Shown here piece after piece: positions 1 through 8,906 of a stretch of 64,000 bases of DNA. The translations under genes were made by a program, and so were the position numbers. The notes under the pieces were generated by a model. The model did no database searches. It saw only the letters and a list, made by a program, of their open reading frames with translations, and was not told the DNA's origin. Every line of letters begins with the position of its first letter. Positions within the stretch are counted from its first letter, which is position 1. The stretch is from Maritimibacter fusiformis (GTDB lineage Bacteria; Pseudomonadota; Alphaproteobacteria; Rhodobacterales; Rhodobacteraceae), in the NCBI RefSeq assembly GCF_008086115.1, contig NZ_VSIY01000004.1, positions 496,001 through 560,000 of the forward strand. The letters run 5' to 3'.

Positions 1-557
1 ATCATCATGTCATGAACCGCGGCCATGCCACGGTCGGCCATGTCCGACACCTCCGCGGCGTGAAGGTGCAGCGCCTCGACCAGTTCCGGGTCGTCGCTGG
101 TCTGCACCACCACGATGCCTGCGTCAGTGATGTCGATCTCGGTCTCGATGCCGTCGGCCCGGACAAAGAAGATGTCGAGCGTCGGGCTCTGGATGAAGAT
201 CTGCGGATCGTCGCCGGTCTCGACCCGGCCGATCATGCCGACGACATGGCTGACCAACACCTCCATCACCGCCTCATCGGACGAGCGCGTGACGGTGCGG
301 ATGCCGTCGGGAAGATTTTCGACCTCGCGGGTGAGAGTCTCGAAGTGCCGAAACAGCGTGGCAAGCTCAGCACTTTCCTCGGGCGTTGCATTCAGCCCGC
401 GCAGGCCCGGCATGATCACCTCGTCATGCCCGGTCCCGTCGGCGCCGTGATGCGCGCCGAACATGCCGCCGGGGCGCATCATCTGGGCCGTGGCGGCAGG
501 CGCCAGCAGCGTCAGCGCGACGGCAAGGGCTGTCAGGTGTCGGGTCTTGGCGAACAT
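1..557 (-). CDS. secreted protein of unknown function, cut by left edge
   Basis: The frame starts with ATG at 557 behind an AAGGACC ribosome-binding site and stays open to the window edge, so about 185 N-terminal residues are visible and the C-terminus is missing. The start MFAKTRH followed by a hydrophobic stretch ending PAATA is a Sec signal peptide, so the product should be periplasmic or secreted. The mature protein begins with a Met/Gly/His-rich stretch (MMRPGGMFGAHHG) that could bind metal, followed by a mixed soluble domain with repeated acidic and His residues. I do not recognise a family. It is divergent from the DUF4336 gene at 705. Confidence 0.7.
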   Translation of the reverse strand, partial: MFAKTRHLTALAVALTLLAPAATAQMMRPGGMFGAHHGADGTGHDEVIMPGLRGLNATPEESAELATLFRHFETLTREVENLPDGIRTVTRSSDEAVMEVLVSHVVGMIGRVETGDDPQIFIQSPTLDIFFVRADGIETEIDITDAGIVVVQTSDDPELVEALHLHAAEVSDMADRGMAAVHDMM

Positions 558-704
558 GGCGGGGTCCTTTCGAGTGTCTCGGGCTTGATGTCAGAAAATC
601 CCTCGGATGGATACGATCATGTTGATCCGGCGTCGCGGCTGGCTTGCGGCGGGATCAGGGTCGCCCTAGCTTCGGGCCGAAAGGGTCACCGCCGGGGTCG
701 AGAC

Positions 705-1394
705 ATGTTGAAATCCTTTGGCCCCGACATCTGGCTTGCCGACGGGGCGACGGTCTCGGTCGCTGGCTTTCGCTACCCGACCCGCATGGCCGTGATCCGG
801 CCGCCGGACGCAGGCCTGTTGATCTGGTCGCCGGTTGCGCTGACCGGCGCCTTGCGCGCCGAGGTCGATATGCTCGGCAAGGTCTGCCACATCGTCGCGC
901 CCAATTCCCTGCATCACCTGTTCGTGCCGGACTGGGCCGCCGCCTGGCCCGACGCGCTGATCCATGCCGCGCCGGGGCTGCGGGGCAAGCGCCCGGATAT
1001 CGCCTTTCATGCCGAGCTTGGCGACACACCCGATCCGGGCTGGGCGGGGGTGGTCGATCAGGTCGTCATTCCCGGCAACCGCATCACCACCGAGGTTCTG
1101 TTCTTTCACCGCCCCAGCGCGACGGTGCTTGTCACCGACCTGATCCAGCATTTCCCGAAGGGCTGGCACAAGGGCTGGCGGGCGGTCGTGGCGCGGCTCG
1201 ACCTGATGGTCGCGCCGGAGCCTTCGGTGCCGCGCAAGTTCAGGCTGGCCTTCACCGATCGCCGCGCGGCGCGCGTCGCGGTCGCGCGCGTCCTTGACTG
1301 GCCCGCCGAACGGCTGGTGATGGCGCATGGCGCCCCGGTAGAGAGGGGCGGGGGTGAGGTTCTGGCCCGGGCGTTCGGCTGGCTGGGACGGTGA
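705..1394 (+). CDS. DUF4336 domain-containing protein
   Basis: This 229-residue protein matches the DUF4336 family, which has a metallo-beta-lactamase-like fold and no settled biochemical role. Visible family features are an N-terminal ADGATVSVAGFRYPTRM strand region, an APNSLHHLF segment in the place of the metal motif, and a late LVTDLIQHF segment. The canonical HxHxDH motif of true metallo-beta-lactamases is absent, so hydrolase activity is uncertain. The frame is open far upstream, but ATG 705 gives the family N-terminus and has a GGGG-rich ribosome-binding site. No signal peptide is seen. A hairpin terminator follows at 1406. Confidence 0.8.
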   Translation: MLKSFGPDIWLADGATVSVAGFRYPTRMAVIRPPDAGLLIWSPVALTGALRAEVDMLGKVCHIVAPNSLHHLFVPDWAAAWPDALIHAAPGLRGKRPDIAFHAELGDTPDPGWAGVVDQVVIPGNRITTEVLFFHRPSATVLVTDLIQHFPKGWHKGWRAVVARLDLMVAPEPSVPRKFRLAFTDRRAARVAVARVLDWPAERLVMAHGAPVERGGGEVLARAFGWLGR

Positions 1395-1405
1395 ACGCCA
1401 ACGAA

Positions 1406-1427
1406 AAGGGGCGCCGGAGCGCCCCTT
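1406..1427. terminator. hairpin between convergent genes
   Basis: A perfect 9-bp stem (AAGGGGCGC at 1406-1414 with GCGCCCCTT at 1419-1427) and a CGGA loop lie between the convergent ends of the DUF4336 gene (1394) and fadB (1450). A-rich sequence precedes it and TTCCC follows, so it may work in both directions. No long T tract is present. Confidence 0.6.
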
Positions 1428-1449
1428 CCCATCATCCTGTCGCCTTGTC

Positions 1450-3654
1450 TCAGGCCGCCTTGGCCTCGGCCCCGAAGCGGCCATAGAAGGTCTCGCCCTT
1501 CCCAGCCATGTCGCGCAGCAGGTCCGGCGTGGTGAAGCGGGCACCGAAGGTCTCGGTCAAGTAATCGCAAATTTCCACCGCCTTGCCTGCCCCGATCATG
1601 TCGAGCCACGAGAAGGGCCCGCCTGACCACGGCGCAAAGCCCCAGCCGAGGATCGCGCCGACATCGCCTTCGCGGATGTCGGTCAGCACGCCGTCCTCCA
1701 GCGCCCGCACCGCCTCCAGCACCTGCGCCATCATCAGCCGGAGCTGCACTTCTGTCAGGTCGGGCTGCTCCTCGCGCACGGGATATTTCTCCGCCAGACC
1801 GTCCCAATAGCCCAGGCGCTTGCCCTTGTCGTCGTAGTCGTAGAACCCCGCCTTGGCCTTGCGCCCCATCCGGCCCTGACCGGCCATCCAGAAGATCACC
1901 TCGTCCACCGCGTCGTCGGGGTAGGCATCGCCCATCGCCGCCTTGGTCGCCTTGGCGATCTTGACGCCGAGGTCGATCGAGGTCTCGTCGATCAGTTGCA
2001 GCGGCCCCACCGGAAAGCCCAGGAGTTTCGCCGCGTGATCGACCAGCGCCGGTGCGACCCCTTCACCGACCATGCGCACACCCTCGTTGATGTAGGGAAT
2101 GATGCAGCGGTTGGCATAGAAGAAGCGCGCATCGTTCACCACGATGGGCGTCTTGCGGATCTGGCGCACGTAGTCGAGCGCCTTGGCCACGGCCCGGTCG
2201 CCGGTTTTCTTACCCTTGATGATCTCGACCAGCGCCATGCGTTCGACCGGCGAGAAGAAGTGGATGCCGATGAACTGCTCGGGACGTTTCGAGGCTTTCG
2301 CCAACTCGGTGATCGGCAGGGTCGAGGTGTTGGTGGCGAAGATGCAATCGTCGCCGATGACCTTCTCCACGGCCTCAGTCACCTCGGCCTTGACCTTGGG
2401 GTCCTCGAACACCGCCTCGACGATCAGATCGCAGCCCTTGAGGGCGGCGTAATCCGTCGTCGCGGTGATCAGTGCCAGCGCCGCCTCTTTCTTCTCCGGC
2501 GTTGCCTTGCCGCGCGAGATGCCCTTGTCCATGTAGCTCTCGGTATAGGACTTGCCGCGCTCGGCAGCCGCCTGATCCTGATCCAGCAGCACCACCTCGA
2601 TCCCGGCCATCGCCGAGACCAGCGCGATGCCGGCACCCATCATGCCCGCGCCGAGAACGCCGACCTTCCTGACCCGCTGATCGTCCACGCCTTCGGGCCG
2701 CACGGCCCCCTTTTCCAGCGCGCCCTTGTTGATGAACAGCGACCGGATCATCGCGCCCGAAACCGGGTTCAAAACGACGGAGGTGAACCACCGCGCCTCG
2801 ACCCTGAGCGCGGTATCGAACGGCACCTGTGCCCCCTCGTAAACCGCCGAGAGCAGCGCCTTTGCCGCCGGATACACCCCTTGCGTCTTGGAGTGGATCA
2901 TCGCGGCGGCCCCGATGAAGGTCTGGAACCCCGCCGGGTGATAGGGCGTGCCGCCGGGCATCTTGTAGCCCTTGGCGTCCCACGGCTTGACCAGATCGGC
3001 CTCATTCGCTTGCAGCACCCAGGCCTTCGCAGCCTCCAGCAGCGCCTCCGGCGCCACCACCTCGTCGATCAGCCCGGCCGATTTCGCCTTGCCGGGCGCC
3101 AGCGTCTTGCCCTCGAGCAGGTAGGGCGCCGCCGCCATCGCGCCCATCTTGCGCACCAGCCGCGTCGTGCCGCCCGCACCGGGGAACAGGCCAACCATGA
3201 TCTCGGGCAGCCCGACCTTGCCCTTTGGATTGTCGGCCATGAAGATCCGGTGTGTCGCCAGCGCCAGTTCATAGCCGATGCCCATCGCGGTGCCGGGCAG
3301 GGCGGCGGCCACGGGCTTCGCCCCCTTCTTGGTCTTGAAGTCCATCCCCGCCAGTTCGATCTTTCTGAGCAGCCGGTGCATGTCCATCACACCGTCGAAC
3401 ACGCCCTTGGCCGGATCATCCCCCGCCTCGTCGCGCAGCTTGGCCAGCACGTTCAGATCCATCCCGCCGGCAAAGCTGTCCTTGCCCGCGGTGATCACGA
3501 TGCCCTTGACCTTGTCGTCGCCCAAGGCCTGATCGACACAAGCCTCAAGCTCGCCCAGCGCCTCGAAGGTCATCACGTTCATCGACTTGTCCGGGCAATC
3601 CCAGGTGATGACGGCCACGCCGTCCTTGTCGGTTTTCAGGGTAAAATCGGTCAT
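1450..3654 (-). CDS. fadB: fatty-acid oxidation multifunctional protein (enoyl-CoA hydratase / 3-hydroxyacyl-CoA dehydrogenase)
   Basis: This 734-residue cytoplasmic protein catalyses hydration of trans-2-enoyl-CoA and NAD-dependent oxidation of 3-hydroxyacyl-CoA. The N-terminal crotonase domain (about 1-200) has oxyanion-hole segments near FAGGMDL (61-67) and GTAMGIGYE (121-129), with candidate catalytic Glu129 and Glu151. The Rossmann domain carries VGVLGAGMMG (331-340), and HFFSPV (465-470) supplies the catalytic His465. Length fits the FadB/FadJ alpha subunit. ATG 3654 is chosen over an earlier in-frame start because GGAGAG lies just upstream. It is the last gene of the beta-oxidation operon, 11 bp after the thiolase, with which it should form the alpha-beta complex. 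The fadJ name would fit as well. Confidence 0.93.
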   Translation of the reverse strand: MTDFTLKTDKDGVAVITWDCPDKSMNVMTFEALGELEACVDQALGDDKVKGIVITAGKDSFAGGMDLNVLAKLRDEAGDDPAKGVFDGVMDMHRLLRKIELAGMDFKTKKGAKPVAAALPGTAMGIGYELALATHRIFMADNPKGKVGLPEIMVGLFPGAGGTTRLVRKMGAMAAAPYLLEGKTLAPGKAKSAGLIDEVVAPEALLEAAKAWVLQANEADLVKPWDAKGYKMPGGTPYHPAGFQTFIGAAAMIHSKTQGVYPAAKALLSAVYEGAQVPFDTALRVEARWFTSVVLNPVSGAMIRSLFINKGALEKGAVRPEGVDDQRVRKVGVLGAGMMGAGIALVSAMAGIEVVLLDQDQAAAERGKSYTESYMDKGISRGKATPEKKEAALALITATTDYAALKGCDLIVEAVFEDPKVKAEVTEAVEKVIGDDCIFATNTSTLPITELAKASKRPEQFIGIHFFSPVERMALVEIIKGKKTGDRAVAKALDYVRQIRKTPIVVNDARFFYANRCIIPYINEGVRMVGEGVAPALVDHAAKLLGFPVGPLQLIDETSIDLGVKIAKATKAAMGDAYPDDAVDEVIFWMAGQGRMGRKAKAGFYDYDDKGKRLGYWDGLAEKYPVREEQPDLTEVQLRLMMAQVLEAVRALEDGVLTDIREGDVGAILGWGFAPWSGGPFSWLDMIGAGKAVEICDYLTETFGARFTTPDLLRDMAGKGETFYGRFGAEAKAA

Positions 3655-3665
3655 GTCGTCTCTCC

Positions 3666-4871
3666 TCACACCCGTTCGATGATCGTGGCGGCACCCATGC
3701 CCGAGCCGATGCAGAGCGTCGCCAGCCCCACTTCCTTGCCCGTGCGCTCAAGCTCGTCGAGCAGCGTCGACAGGATGATCGCCCCGGTCGCACCAAGCGG
3801 ATGCCCCATGGCAATCGCGCCGCCGTTCACGTTGGTCTTGTCGTGGTCGGCGTTGAAATAGGTCAGGAACCGCAGCACCACCGAGGCGAAGGCCTCGTTG
3901 ACCTCAAAGAGATCAATATCGCCGATCTGCATCCCGGCGGCGGCCAGCACGCGCTCGGTCGCGGGAACCGGGCCGGTCAGCATGATGGTCGGGTCGGTGC
4001 CGACACGGCTGGTCGCACGCACCCGGGCGCGCGGCGTCAGCCCATGCGCCTCGCCGAATTCCTTGGTGCCGATCAGAACGGCGGCGGCGCCGTCCGCGAT
4101 GCCCGAGGAATTGCCGGCGTGGTGCACATGCTCGATCCGCTCAAGCTCGGGGTATTTCATCAGCGCCACCGCATCGAAACCCGGCATCTGCTCGCCCATT
4201 GCCTTGAAGCTGGGGTTGAGCGCGGCCAGCGCCTGCATGTCGGTCGGGCGGATCATCTCGTCATTGGCCAGGATCTCCAGGCCGTTGATGTCCCTGACCG
4301 GCACGATGGACTTGAACCGCCCCGCATCCCGCGCGGCGGCGGCGCGCTTCTGGCTCTCGACGGCATAGGCGTCGACATCGTCGCGGCTGAAGCCGAACTT
4401 GGTGGCGATGATGTCCGAGGAAATCCCCTGCGGCACGAAATAGGTCTTCATCGCCAGGTAGGGATCGGCGGCAATCGCGCCACCGTCCGTGCCCATCGGC
4501 ACCCGGCTCATGCTCTCCACGCCCCCGGCGATGAAGGCCTGCCCGGCCCCGCCGCGCACCTGGTTGGCGGCCATGTTGACGGCTTCCAGTCCCGATGCGC
4601 AGAAGCGGTTGACGCTGACGCCGGGAATACGCTCATCCAGGTCGGAATAGAGCACCGCCGAACGCGCAAGGCAGCCGCCCTGCTCGCCGATCTGGGTGAC
4701 GTTTCCCCAGATCACGTCCTCGACGGCATGGCCCTCGAGGTTGTTGCGGGCCTTGAGCGCGTTCAGCACTTCGGCCGACAGGCGCACCGCGGGCACCTCG
4801 TGCAGGGTGCCGTCGGGCTTTCCCTTGCCGCGCGGTGTGCGCAGGGCGTCGAAGATATAGGCATCGGTCAT
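3666..4871 (-). CDS. fadA: acetyl-CoA C-acyltransferase (thiolase)
   Basis: This 401-residue thiolase performs the last step of beta-oxidation, CoA-dependent cleavage of 3-ketoacyl-CoA to acetyl-CoA. The nucleophile is Cys91 in [12 protein letters not shown]. The C-terminal [15 protein letters not shown] and CIGSGMGAA motifs carry the other catalytic His and Cys. Length and motifs fit degradative thiolases of the FadA/FadI type. It is preceded by the GST-like gene (22 bp gap) and followed by fadB, supporting a role in a FadAB complex. I cannot tell short- from long-chain preference. Confidence 0.92.
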   Translation of the reverse strand: MTDAYIFDALRTPRGKGKPDGTLHEVPAVRLSAEVLNALKARNNLEGHAVEDVIWGNVTQIGEQGGCLARSAVLYSDLDERIPGVSVNRFCASGLEAVNMAANQVRGGAGQAFIAGGVESMSRVPMGTDGGAIAADPYLAMKTYFVPQGISSDIIATKFGFSRDDVDAYAVESQKRAAAARDAGRFKSIVPVRDINGLEILANDEMIRPTDMQALAALNPSFKAMGEQMPGFDAVALMKYPELERIEHVHHAGNSSGIADGAAAVLIGTKEFGEAHGLTPRARVRATSRVGTDPTIMLTGPVPATERVLAAAGMQIGDIDLFEVNEAFASVVLRFLTYFNADHDKTNVNGGAIAMGHPLGATGAIILSTLLDELERTGKEVGLATLCIGSGMGAATIIERV

Positions 4872-4893
4872 GTCATCGTCCTTTCGTCGTCTC

Positions 4894-5529
4894 TCAGGCC
4901 CGGTCGGCGGGCGATCCGGGCATCAGGTCATAGGGGTGCTTCCACCCCGGCAAGTCGGAAATACGAGTCAGCCAGGCGTCGATCGCCGGCCAGTCGGCGC
5001 GGGAAAACCCGAACGGCTCGGGGTAATAGAGATAACCGCAACAAGACAGATCGGCCAGCGTCGGCCCGTCGCCGACCAGCCAGTCGCGGGCGGACAACTC
5101 GGCGTCGAGCACCTTGTAAGCGGTCGCAAGCCGGCCTTTCAGGAAGGCGATCACCTCCGCCGGGCGCTTGTCCTCGGGCAGGAAATTCGACAGGAACCGC
5201 ACCTGCCCGGCGACCGAGGACATCTTGTGATTGTCCCAGAACTGCCAGCGCAGAACCTCGCGCGCCTCACCGGCATCCTGACCGCCGAAACGCCCGGTCT
5301 TTTCGGCCACATACTGCTGGATCACGCCCGACTGGGTCAGCACCACCTCGCCGTCCACCATCACCGGCACTTCGCCCATCGGGTTCAATGCGCGAAACTC
5401 CGGCGTGCGGGTGCCGCCGTTGAAGAAATCGACGAACACCGGCTGCCAGTCCATCCCGGCCAGTTCCAGCGCCAGCGCCGCCTTGTAGGCGTTGCCGCTT
5501 TCACCGAAGCAATGGAGCCTGATCGTCAT
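4894..5529 (-). CDS. glutathione S-transferase family protein
   Basis: This 211-residue protein has the GST fold order: an N-terminal thioredoxin-like domain (about 1-80, starting MTIRLHCFGESGNAYKAAL, with the cis-Pro segment MGEVPVMV and the glutathione-contact segment LTQSGVI) and an all-helical C-terminal domain (about 90-205). A Ser or Asn near residues 11-13 is the likely glutathione-activating residue. Its place inside a beta-oxidation operon, between the small 70-residue gene and the thiolase, is typical for Rhodobacteraceae but its substrate is unknown. It may detoxify acyl electrophiles or have a structural role. Confidence 0.87.
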   Translation of the reverse strand: MTIRLHCFGESGNAYKAALALELAGMDWQPVFVDFFNGGTRTPEFRALNPMGEVPVMVDGEVVLTQSGVIQQYVAEKTGRFGGQDAGEAREVLRWQFWDNHKMSSVAGQVRFLSNFLPEDKRPAEVIAFLKGRLATAYKVLDAELSARDWLVGDGPTLADLSCCGYLYYPEPFGFSRADWPAIDAWLTRISDLPGWKHPYDLMPGSPADRA

Positions 5530-5559
5530 GCCGTCCTCCTGACTGTCACCGCCGCGCCG

Positions 5560-5610
5560 GTGGGGGTTTCACACCCCCACACCCCCGTGGAGTATTTCAC
5601 CAAGATGAAG
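5560..5610 (+). repeat. dispersed hairpin-plus-tag repeat, copy a
   Basis: A perfect 8-bp hairpin (GTGGGGGT at 5560-5567, ACCCCCAC at 5573-5580) is followed by the tag GAGTATTTCACCAAGATGAAG-type sequence at 5590-5610. The tag occurs four more times in this window, always between genes. Confidence 0.75.
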
Positions 5611-5752
5611 GGCGCCGGTAACGCGCCGTTAAGGTTAATGCGCCTATGCTGGCATCGCGGTACAGGCTGGAGAGCCGATGACCGCCCAAGGTGAAGCCCC
5701 GCCCTCCGCTGCCAGCGTCAACCGGCCCGAGGGGGCGGGGTGACCTCTTGTG

Positions 5753-5774
5753 CTTCATCTTGGTCCAAATACTC
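5753..5774 (-). repeat. dispersed tag repeat, copy b
   Basis: Read on the minus strand this is GAGTATTTGGACC followed by AAGATGAAG, the same tag as copy a in inverted orientation 142 bp away. No strong hairpin adjoins it. Confidence 0.7.
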
Positions 5775-5803
5775 AAATCCCGTCCTCTCAAACCGTGCCA
5801 CCG

Positions 5804-6016
5804 TCAGCGTTTTCGTGCATCAAGCTCCGAGTTGAACAGGCGCAGCCGATGCCCCAGTGCCTCGGCATCGGTCACGCTGTCGAAATGCTCGAACAGGAAC
5901 GACAGCGCCTCGCCCTCGTCCAGCCCCGCCTCGCTGGCGAAGCGTTTCAGCCGTCGATAGCCGTCCTCGGTCATCGCAACCGGAAACCGGCGGGTGAGGC
6001 GAAAGCGTTTCGGCAT
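5804..6016 (-). CDS. small conserved hypothetical protein, possible ribbon-helix-helix type
   Basis: A 70-residue frame begins at ATG 6016 with a strong AAAGGAGAGG ribosome-binding site. The sequence starts MPKRFRLTRRFPVAMTEDGY, contains a helix-rich acidic middle and ends with basic residues. The basic N-terminal strand followed by two helices resembles small ribbon-helix-helix proteins, but I see no certain family match. It sits 22 bp after the acyl-CoA dehydrogenase, so it is co-transcribed with beta-oxidation genes and could be a local regulator or an accessory subunit. Confidence 0.72.
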   Translation of the reverse strand: MPKRFRLTRRFPVAMTEDGYRRLKRFASEAGLDEGEALSFLFEHFDSVTDAEALGHRLRLFNSELDARKR

Positions 6017-6038
6017 CTGTCCTCTCCTTTTCCGACCC

Positions 6039-7817
6039 TCAGAAGGCCGCCGCGTCCAGCGCCATGACCGGGTCCGCCCCGCTTTCGATGCGCGCGCGCA
6101 GCATCGCCGTGGCGGGGATTTCCCGCGCCATGTAATAGCGCCCCGTGGCGATCTTGGTCTCGTAGAACGCGGCGTCATCGGGGCCGGCGGCGAGCTTGTC
6201 CATCGCCGCCCTGGCCATCCTCGCCCACATCAGCCCGATCGCCACATGGCCGAACAGGTGCATGAAGTCATAGGCCCCGGCCAGCGCGTCGTTGGGCCGT
6301 TTCGCGGCGGATTGCATGAAATACATCGCCGCCGCCTGAAGGTCTTTCGACGCCGATTTCAGCGGCTCGAGGAATCCGGCCTTGAGGTCTTCGTTGCCCT
6401 CGTTGTCCTTGATGAAATCCTTGACCATGTCGAAGAACGCCATCACGTGCTTGCCGCCGTCCTGCGCCAGCTTGCGCCCCACGAGGTCGAGCGCCTGGAT
6501 GCCGTTCGCGCCCTCGTAGATCATCGCGATCCGTGCGTCGCGGGCGAACTGGCTCATGCCGTTGTCCTCGATATAGCCGTGGCCGCCGAACACCTGTTGC
6601 GCCTCGACCGTCACGTCGAAACCGCGGTCGGTCTGCACGCCCTTGATGACGGGGATCAAGAGCGACACCATGCCCTCGGCGTCGTCGTCGCCCATGCGCT
6701 GGGCGCGGTCGATCAGTTGCGCCGCCCAGAAGGTCAGCGCGCGGGCGCCTTCGACAAAGCTTTTCTGGCGCATCAGGCTGCGGCGGATGTCGGGGTGCAC
6801 GATCAGCGGGTCGGCCGGCCCGTCGGGGTTTTCCGCTCCGGTCACGGCGCGACCCTGAAGCCGTTCGCGGGCATAGGCCACGGCGTTCTGGTAGGCGACT
6901 TCCGCGATGCCCAGCCCCTGCACGCCGACGCCGAGCCGGGCCTCGTTCATCATCGTGAACATCGCCCGCATGCCCTTGTGTTTCTCGCCCAGCAGATAGC
7001 CGGTGGCGCCGTCGTAGTTCATCACGCAGGTGGCGTTGCCGTGGATGCCCATCTTGTGCTCCAGCGCGCCGACCGAAACCGCGTTGGCCGCCCCCAGCTT
7101 GCCGTCGTCGTCCACCATGATCTTGGGCACGATGAACAGCGAAATGCCCTTCACGCCCTCGGGGCCGCCGGGGATCTTCGCCAGCACGAGGTGGACGATG
7201 TTGTCGGCCATGTCGTGATCGCCCGCCGAGATGAAGATCTTGGTGCCGGTGATCTTGTAGCTGCCATCGTCCTGCGGCTCGGCTTTCGTGCGCATCAGGC
7301 CCAGGTCTGTGCCGCTGTGCGGCTCGGTCAGGTTCATGGTGCCGGTCCATTCGCAGGTGACCAGCCTGGGCAGCCATTTCGCCTTCTGCGCCTCGGTGCC
7401 ATGCGCGAAGATCGCGGAATAGGCGCCGTGGGTCAGGCCCTGATACATGTTGAAGGCCATGTTGGCGGCGACGAACATCTCGCCGGTGGCGCTGCCCAGA
7501 AGGTGCGGCATTCCCTGGCCGCCGAACTCGGGGTCGCAGTCGAGCCCGGTCCAGCCGCCCTCGCGCAACTGGTCGAACGCGTCCTTGAAGCCCGCGGGCG
7601 TGCGCACCACACCGTTTTCGAGCGTGCAGCCCTCGCGGTCGCCCACCGCGTTCAGCGGTTGCAGCACTTCGGCGGCCAGTTTGCCGGCCTCGGCAAGAAC
7701 CGCCGAGGTGAAGGCCGGGTCCAGCTCGTCATAGCCCGGAATGTCGCTGGTCTCGACCTGCATCAGGTCGTGCAGCAGAAAGGCCATGTCGCGGGTGGGC
7801 GGGGTGTAGATCGGCAT
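6039..7817 (-). CDS. large acyl-CoA dehydrogenase with extra C-terminal domain
   Basis: This 592-residue FAD enzyme oxidises an acyl-CoA to the trans-2-enoyl-CoA. Domains in order: N-terminal helical (about 40-155), middle beta domain with the FAD segment [10 protein letters not shown] (163-172), C-terminal helical domain to about 450 with the catalytic base Glu435 in IYEGANGIQ, then an extra roughly 130-residue helical domain found in the large bacterial acyl-CoA dehydrogenases. That architecture is shared with DmdC (methylmercaptopropionyl-CoA dehydrogenase), so the substrate cannot be read from sequence. The operon context with thiolase and FadB favours ordinary fatty acids. Confidence 0.9.
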   Translation of the reverse strand: MPIYTPPTRDMAFLLHDLMQVETSDIPGYDELDPAFTSAVLAEAGKLAAEVLQPLNAVGDREGCTLENGVVRTPAGFKDAFDQLREGGWTGLDCDPEFGGQGMPHLLGSATGEMFVAANMAFNMYQGLTHGAYSAIFAHGTEAQKAKWLPRLVTCEWTGTMNLTEPHSGTDLGLMRTKAEPQDDGSYKITGTKIFISAGDHDMADNIVHLVLAKIPGGPEGVKGISLFIVPKIMVDDDGKLGAANAVSVGALEHKMGIHGNATCVMNYDGATGYLLGEKHKGMRAMFTMMNEARLGVGVQGLGIAEVAYQNAVAYARERLQGRAVTGAENPDGPADPLIVHPDIRRSLMRQKSFVEGARALTFWAAQLIDRAQRMGDDDAEGMVSLLIPVIKGVQTDRGFDVTVEAQQVFGGHGYIEDNGMSQFARDARIAMIYEGANGIQALDLVGRKLAQDGGKHVMAFFDMVKDFIKDNEGNEDLKAGFLEPLKSASKDLQAAAMYFMQSAAKRPNDALAGAYDFMHLFGHVAIGLMWARMARAAMDKLAAGPDDAAFYETKIATGRYYMAREIPATAMLRARIESGADPVMALDAAAF

Positions 7818-7850
7818 CTGTGCGGGTCTCCGGTCTGTCGTGGCGCGGGC

Positions 7851-8249
7851 CTACTGGGCCGCTTCGTCCTGTTCCATCGAGGCGACCATCTTGGCGCCCC
7901 AGTCGATCTGGGCGGACAGATCGGCGATCGCCTCGTCCAGTTCCTCGCGCTGTTTCTTCAGCGTCGCCAGGTGGGCGCGGGCGCGCTCCATGGTCTTGCG
8001 GTATTGGGTCAACTGCTGGTCGCCGACATCGTAGAGGTCGAGCAGCTGGCGGATCTCCTCGAGCGGAAAGCCGAAGCGCTTGCCGCGCAGGATCAGCTTG
8101 AGCCGCGCGCGGTCGCGCCGGGTGAACAGCCGTTTCTGACCGTCTCGGATCGGGGACAGCAGTTCTTTCGATTCGTAAAAGCGCAGGGTCCGTGCGGTGA
8201 CACCGAAGGTGTCGCACATGGCGCGGATTGTCATGGTGTCTTCGGTCAT
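7851..8249 (-). CDS. MerR family transcriptional regulator (inner)
   Basis: This 132-residue protein has a MerR winged-helix domain (about 1-75: TIRAMCDTFGVTARTLRFYE, then the wing and FPLEEIRQLLDLYD) and a C-terminal coiled-coil dimerisation helix (80-125). The effector region lacks the paired Cys of metal sensors, which fits acyl-CoA-responsive MerR proteins such as LiuR. It is 33 bp upstream of the acyl-CoA dehydrogenase, and a LiuR-like operator lies at 8321. It is a paralogue of the gene at 8397. Expected role: control of the beta-oxidation operon, inferred from context. Confidence 0.87.
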   Translation of the reverse strand: MTEDTMTIRAMCDTFGVTARTLRFYESKELLSPIRDGQKRLFTRRDRARLKLILRGKRFGFPLEEIRQLLDLYDVGDQQLTQYRKTMERARAHLATLKKQREELDEAIADLSAQIDWGAKMVASMEQDEAAQ

Positions 8250-8320
8250 GAGGTCCTCGGTGCGTTATGTGACGGGCCGGCCCGGGAGGGCGGTGTGGCG
8301 CGATCATGCACAACATGACC

Positions 8321-8337
8321 TTTACGTCAACGTCAAG
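8321..8337. promoter_or_regulatory. candidate LiuR-type MerR operator
   Basis: The sequence TTTACGTCAACGTCAAG (17 bp) lies in the 147-bp gap between the two MerR genes, 72 bp before the inner one. It has the ACGT-N2-ACGT layout (reverse strand CTTGACGTTGACGTAAA) that I associate with LiuR-type MerR regulators of branched-chain and fatty-acid degradation. It also contains a direct repeat of ACGTCA. Assignment is by resemblance only. Confidence 0.5.
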
Positions 8338-8396
8338 CAAGGGGTGCGGCGCCGCGCGACGCAACGTCTCGCGCGGATGTGAAACCCGGGCTGGGC

Positions 8397-8768
8397 CTAT
8401 TCCAGCGCCTTGGCCACGTCGTCGCGCAGCTTTTGCAGATCGGCGCGCGCCGCGGTCATGTCCGCGATCTGGGTGTCGAGCACGACAAGCTGGCGGTCGG
8501 CCATCCCGATCCAGGCGTGCATCTGCGCCTCGGTGCCCTGTTCGTCATAGATCAGAAGCCACTGGCGCACCTCTTCCAGCGAAAAGCCGAAGCGGCGGCC
8601 GCGCAGGATCAGCTTCATCCGCGCCACTTCGCGCGGGCCATACCAGCGCGTGCGCCCATCGCGCTCGGGCGCAAGCAGTTCGATGTATTCGTAATAGCGC
8701 AAGGTGCGCGGCGTCACCTCGAACTTCGCGCACATTTCCTTGAAAGACAGCCGGTCGTCTCTTGTCAT
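8397..8768 (-). CDS. MerR family transcriptional regulator (outer)
   Basis: This 123-residue protein has the MerR DNA-binding domain ([20 protein letters not shown], then [18 protein letters not shown]) and a C-terminal coiled coil (about 85-122). It shares the layout and many residues with the inner MerR protein, including the RLKLILRGKRFGF / [13 protein letters not shown] segment, so the pair arose by duplication. No metal-binding Cys pair is present. It opens the leftward beta-oxidation gene row and is divergent from the thioesterase at 8907. Heterodimers are possible but unproved. Confidence 0.86.
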   Translation of the reverse strand: MTRDDRLSFKEMCAKFEVTPRTLRYYEYIELLAPERDGRTRWYGPREVARMKLILRGRRFGFSLEEVRQWLLIYDEQGTEAQMHAWIGMADRQLVVLDTQIADMTAARADLQKLRDDVAKALE

Positions 8769-8906
8769 GGCGCAAAGATCGCCTGTTCGGCGGGTGAGGT
8801 AAAGCCGGTATCCCGCGATCCCGGCTTTTCTGGCGGGTCGGGAGATTCACCTTGCCCCCGGCGGACCAAACACGAATATTCGGCCAAACCGCGGCAGGAG
8901 GGAAAT

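Larger units (their letters stand above)
5530..5803. other. 274-bp intergenic stretch holding two inverted copies of the dispersed tag
   Basis: This gap lies inside the otherwise compact beta-oxidation operon, between the 70-residue gene and the GST gene. It contains a hairpin plus tag (5560-5610, plus strand) and a second tag (5753-5774, minus strand) facing it, enclosing 142 bp. Inside is a possible 21-codon open frame (ATG 5679, TGA by 5744, behind GGAGAG), which I regard as too short to call. A 70% GC hairpin-rich gap of this kind may lower expression of the downstream genes. Confidence 0.5.

Noticed and set aside
12..704. N-terminal extension of the DUF4336 frame back to base 12
   Set aside because: The upstream part overlaps the minus-strand secreted protein, whose signal peptide is convincing, and has no family similarity; ATG 705 fits the family.
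1996..3861. 621-residue plus-strand open frame opposite fadB
   Set aside because: It is antisense to a gene with full catalytic motifs, is rich in His/Arg/Gln as expected from GC-rich antisense frames, and matches no family.
5679..5744. 21-codon open frame between the two inverted repeat tags
   Set aside because: It has a ribosome-binding-site-like GGAGAG but is short, Pro/Ala-rich and unlike any known peptide; not enough to call a gene.
5994..8318. 774-residue plus-strand open frame opposite the acyl-CoA dehydrogenase
   Set aside because: Low-complexity shadow frame; the minus strand carries a complete FAD enzyme with catalytic Glu and operon context.
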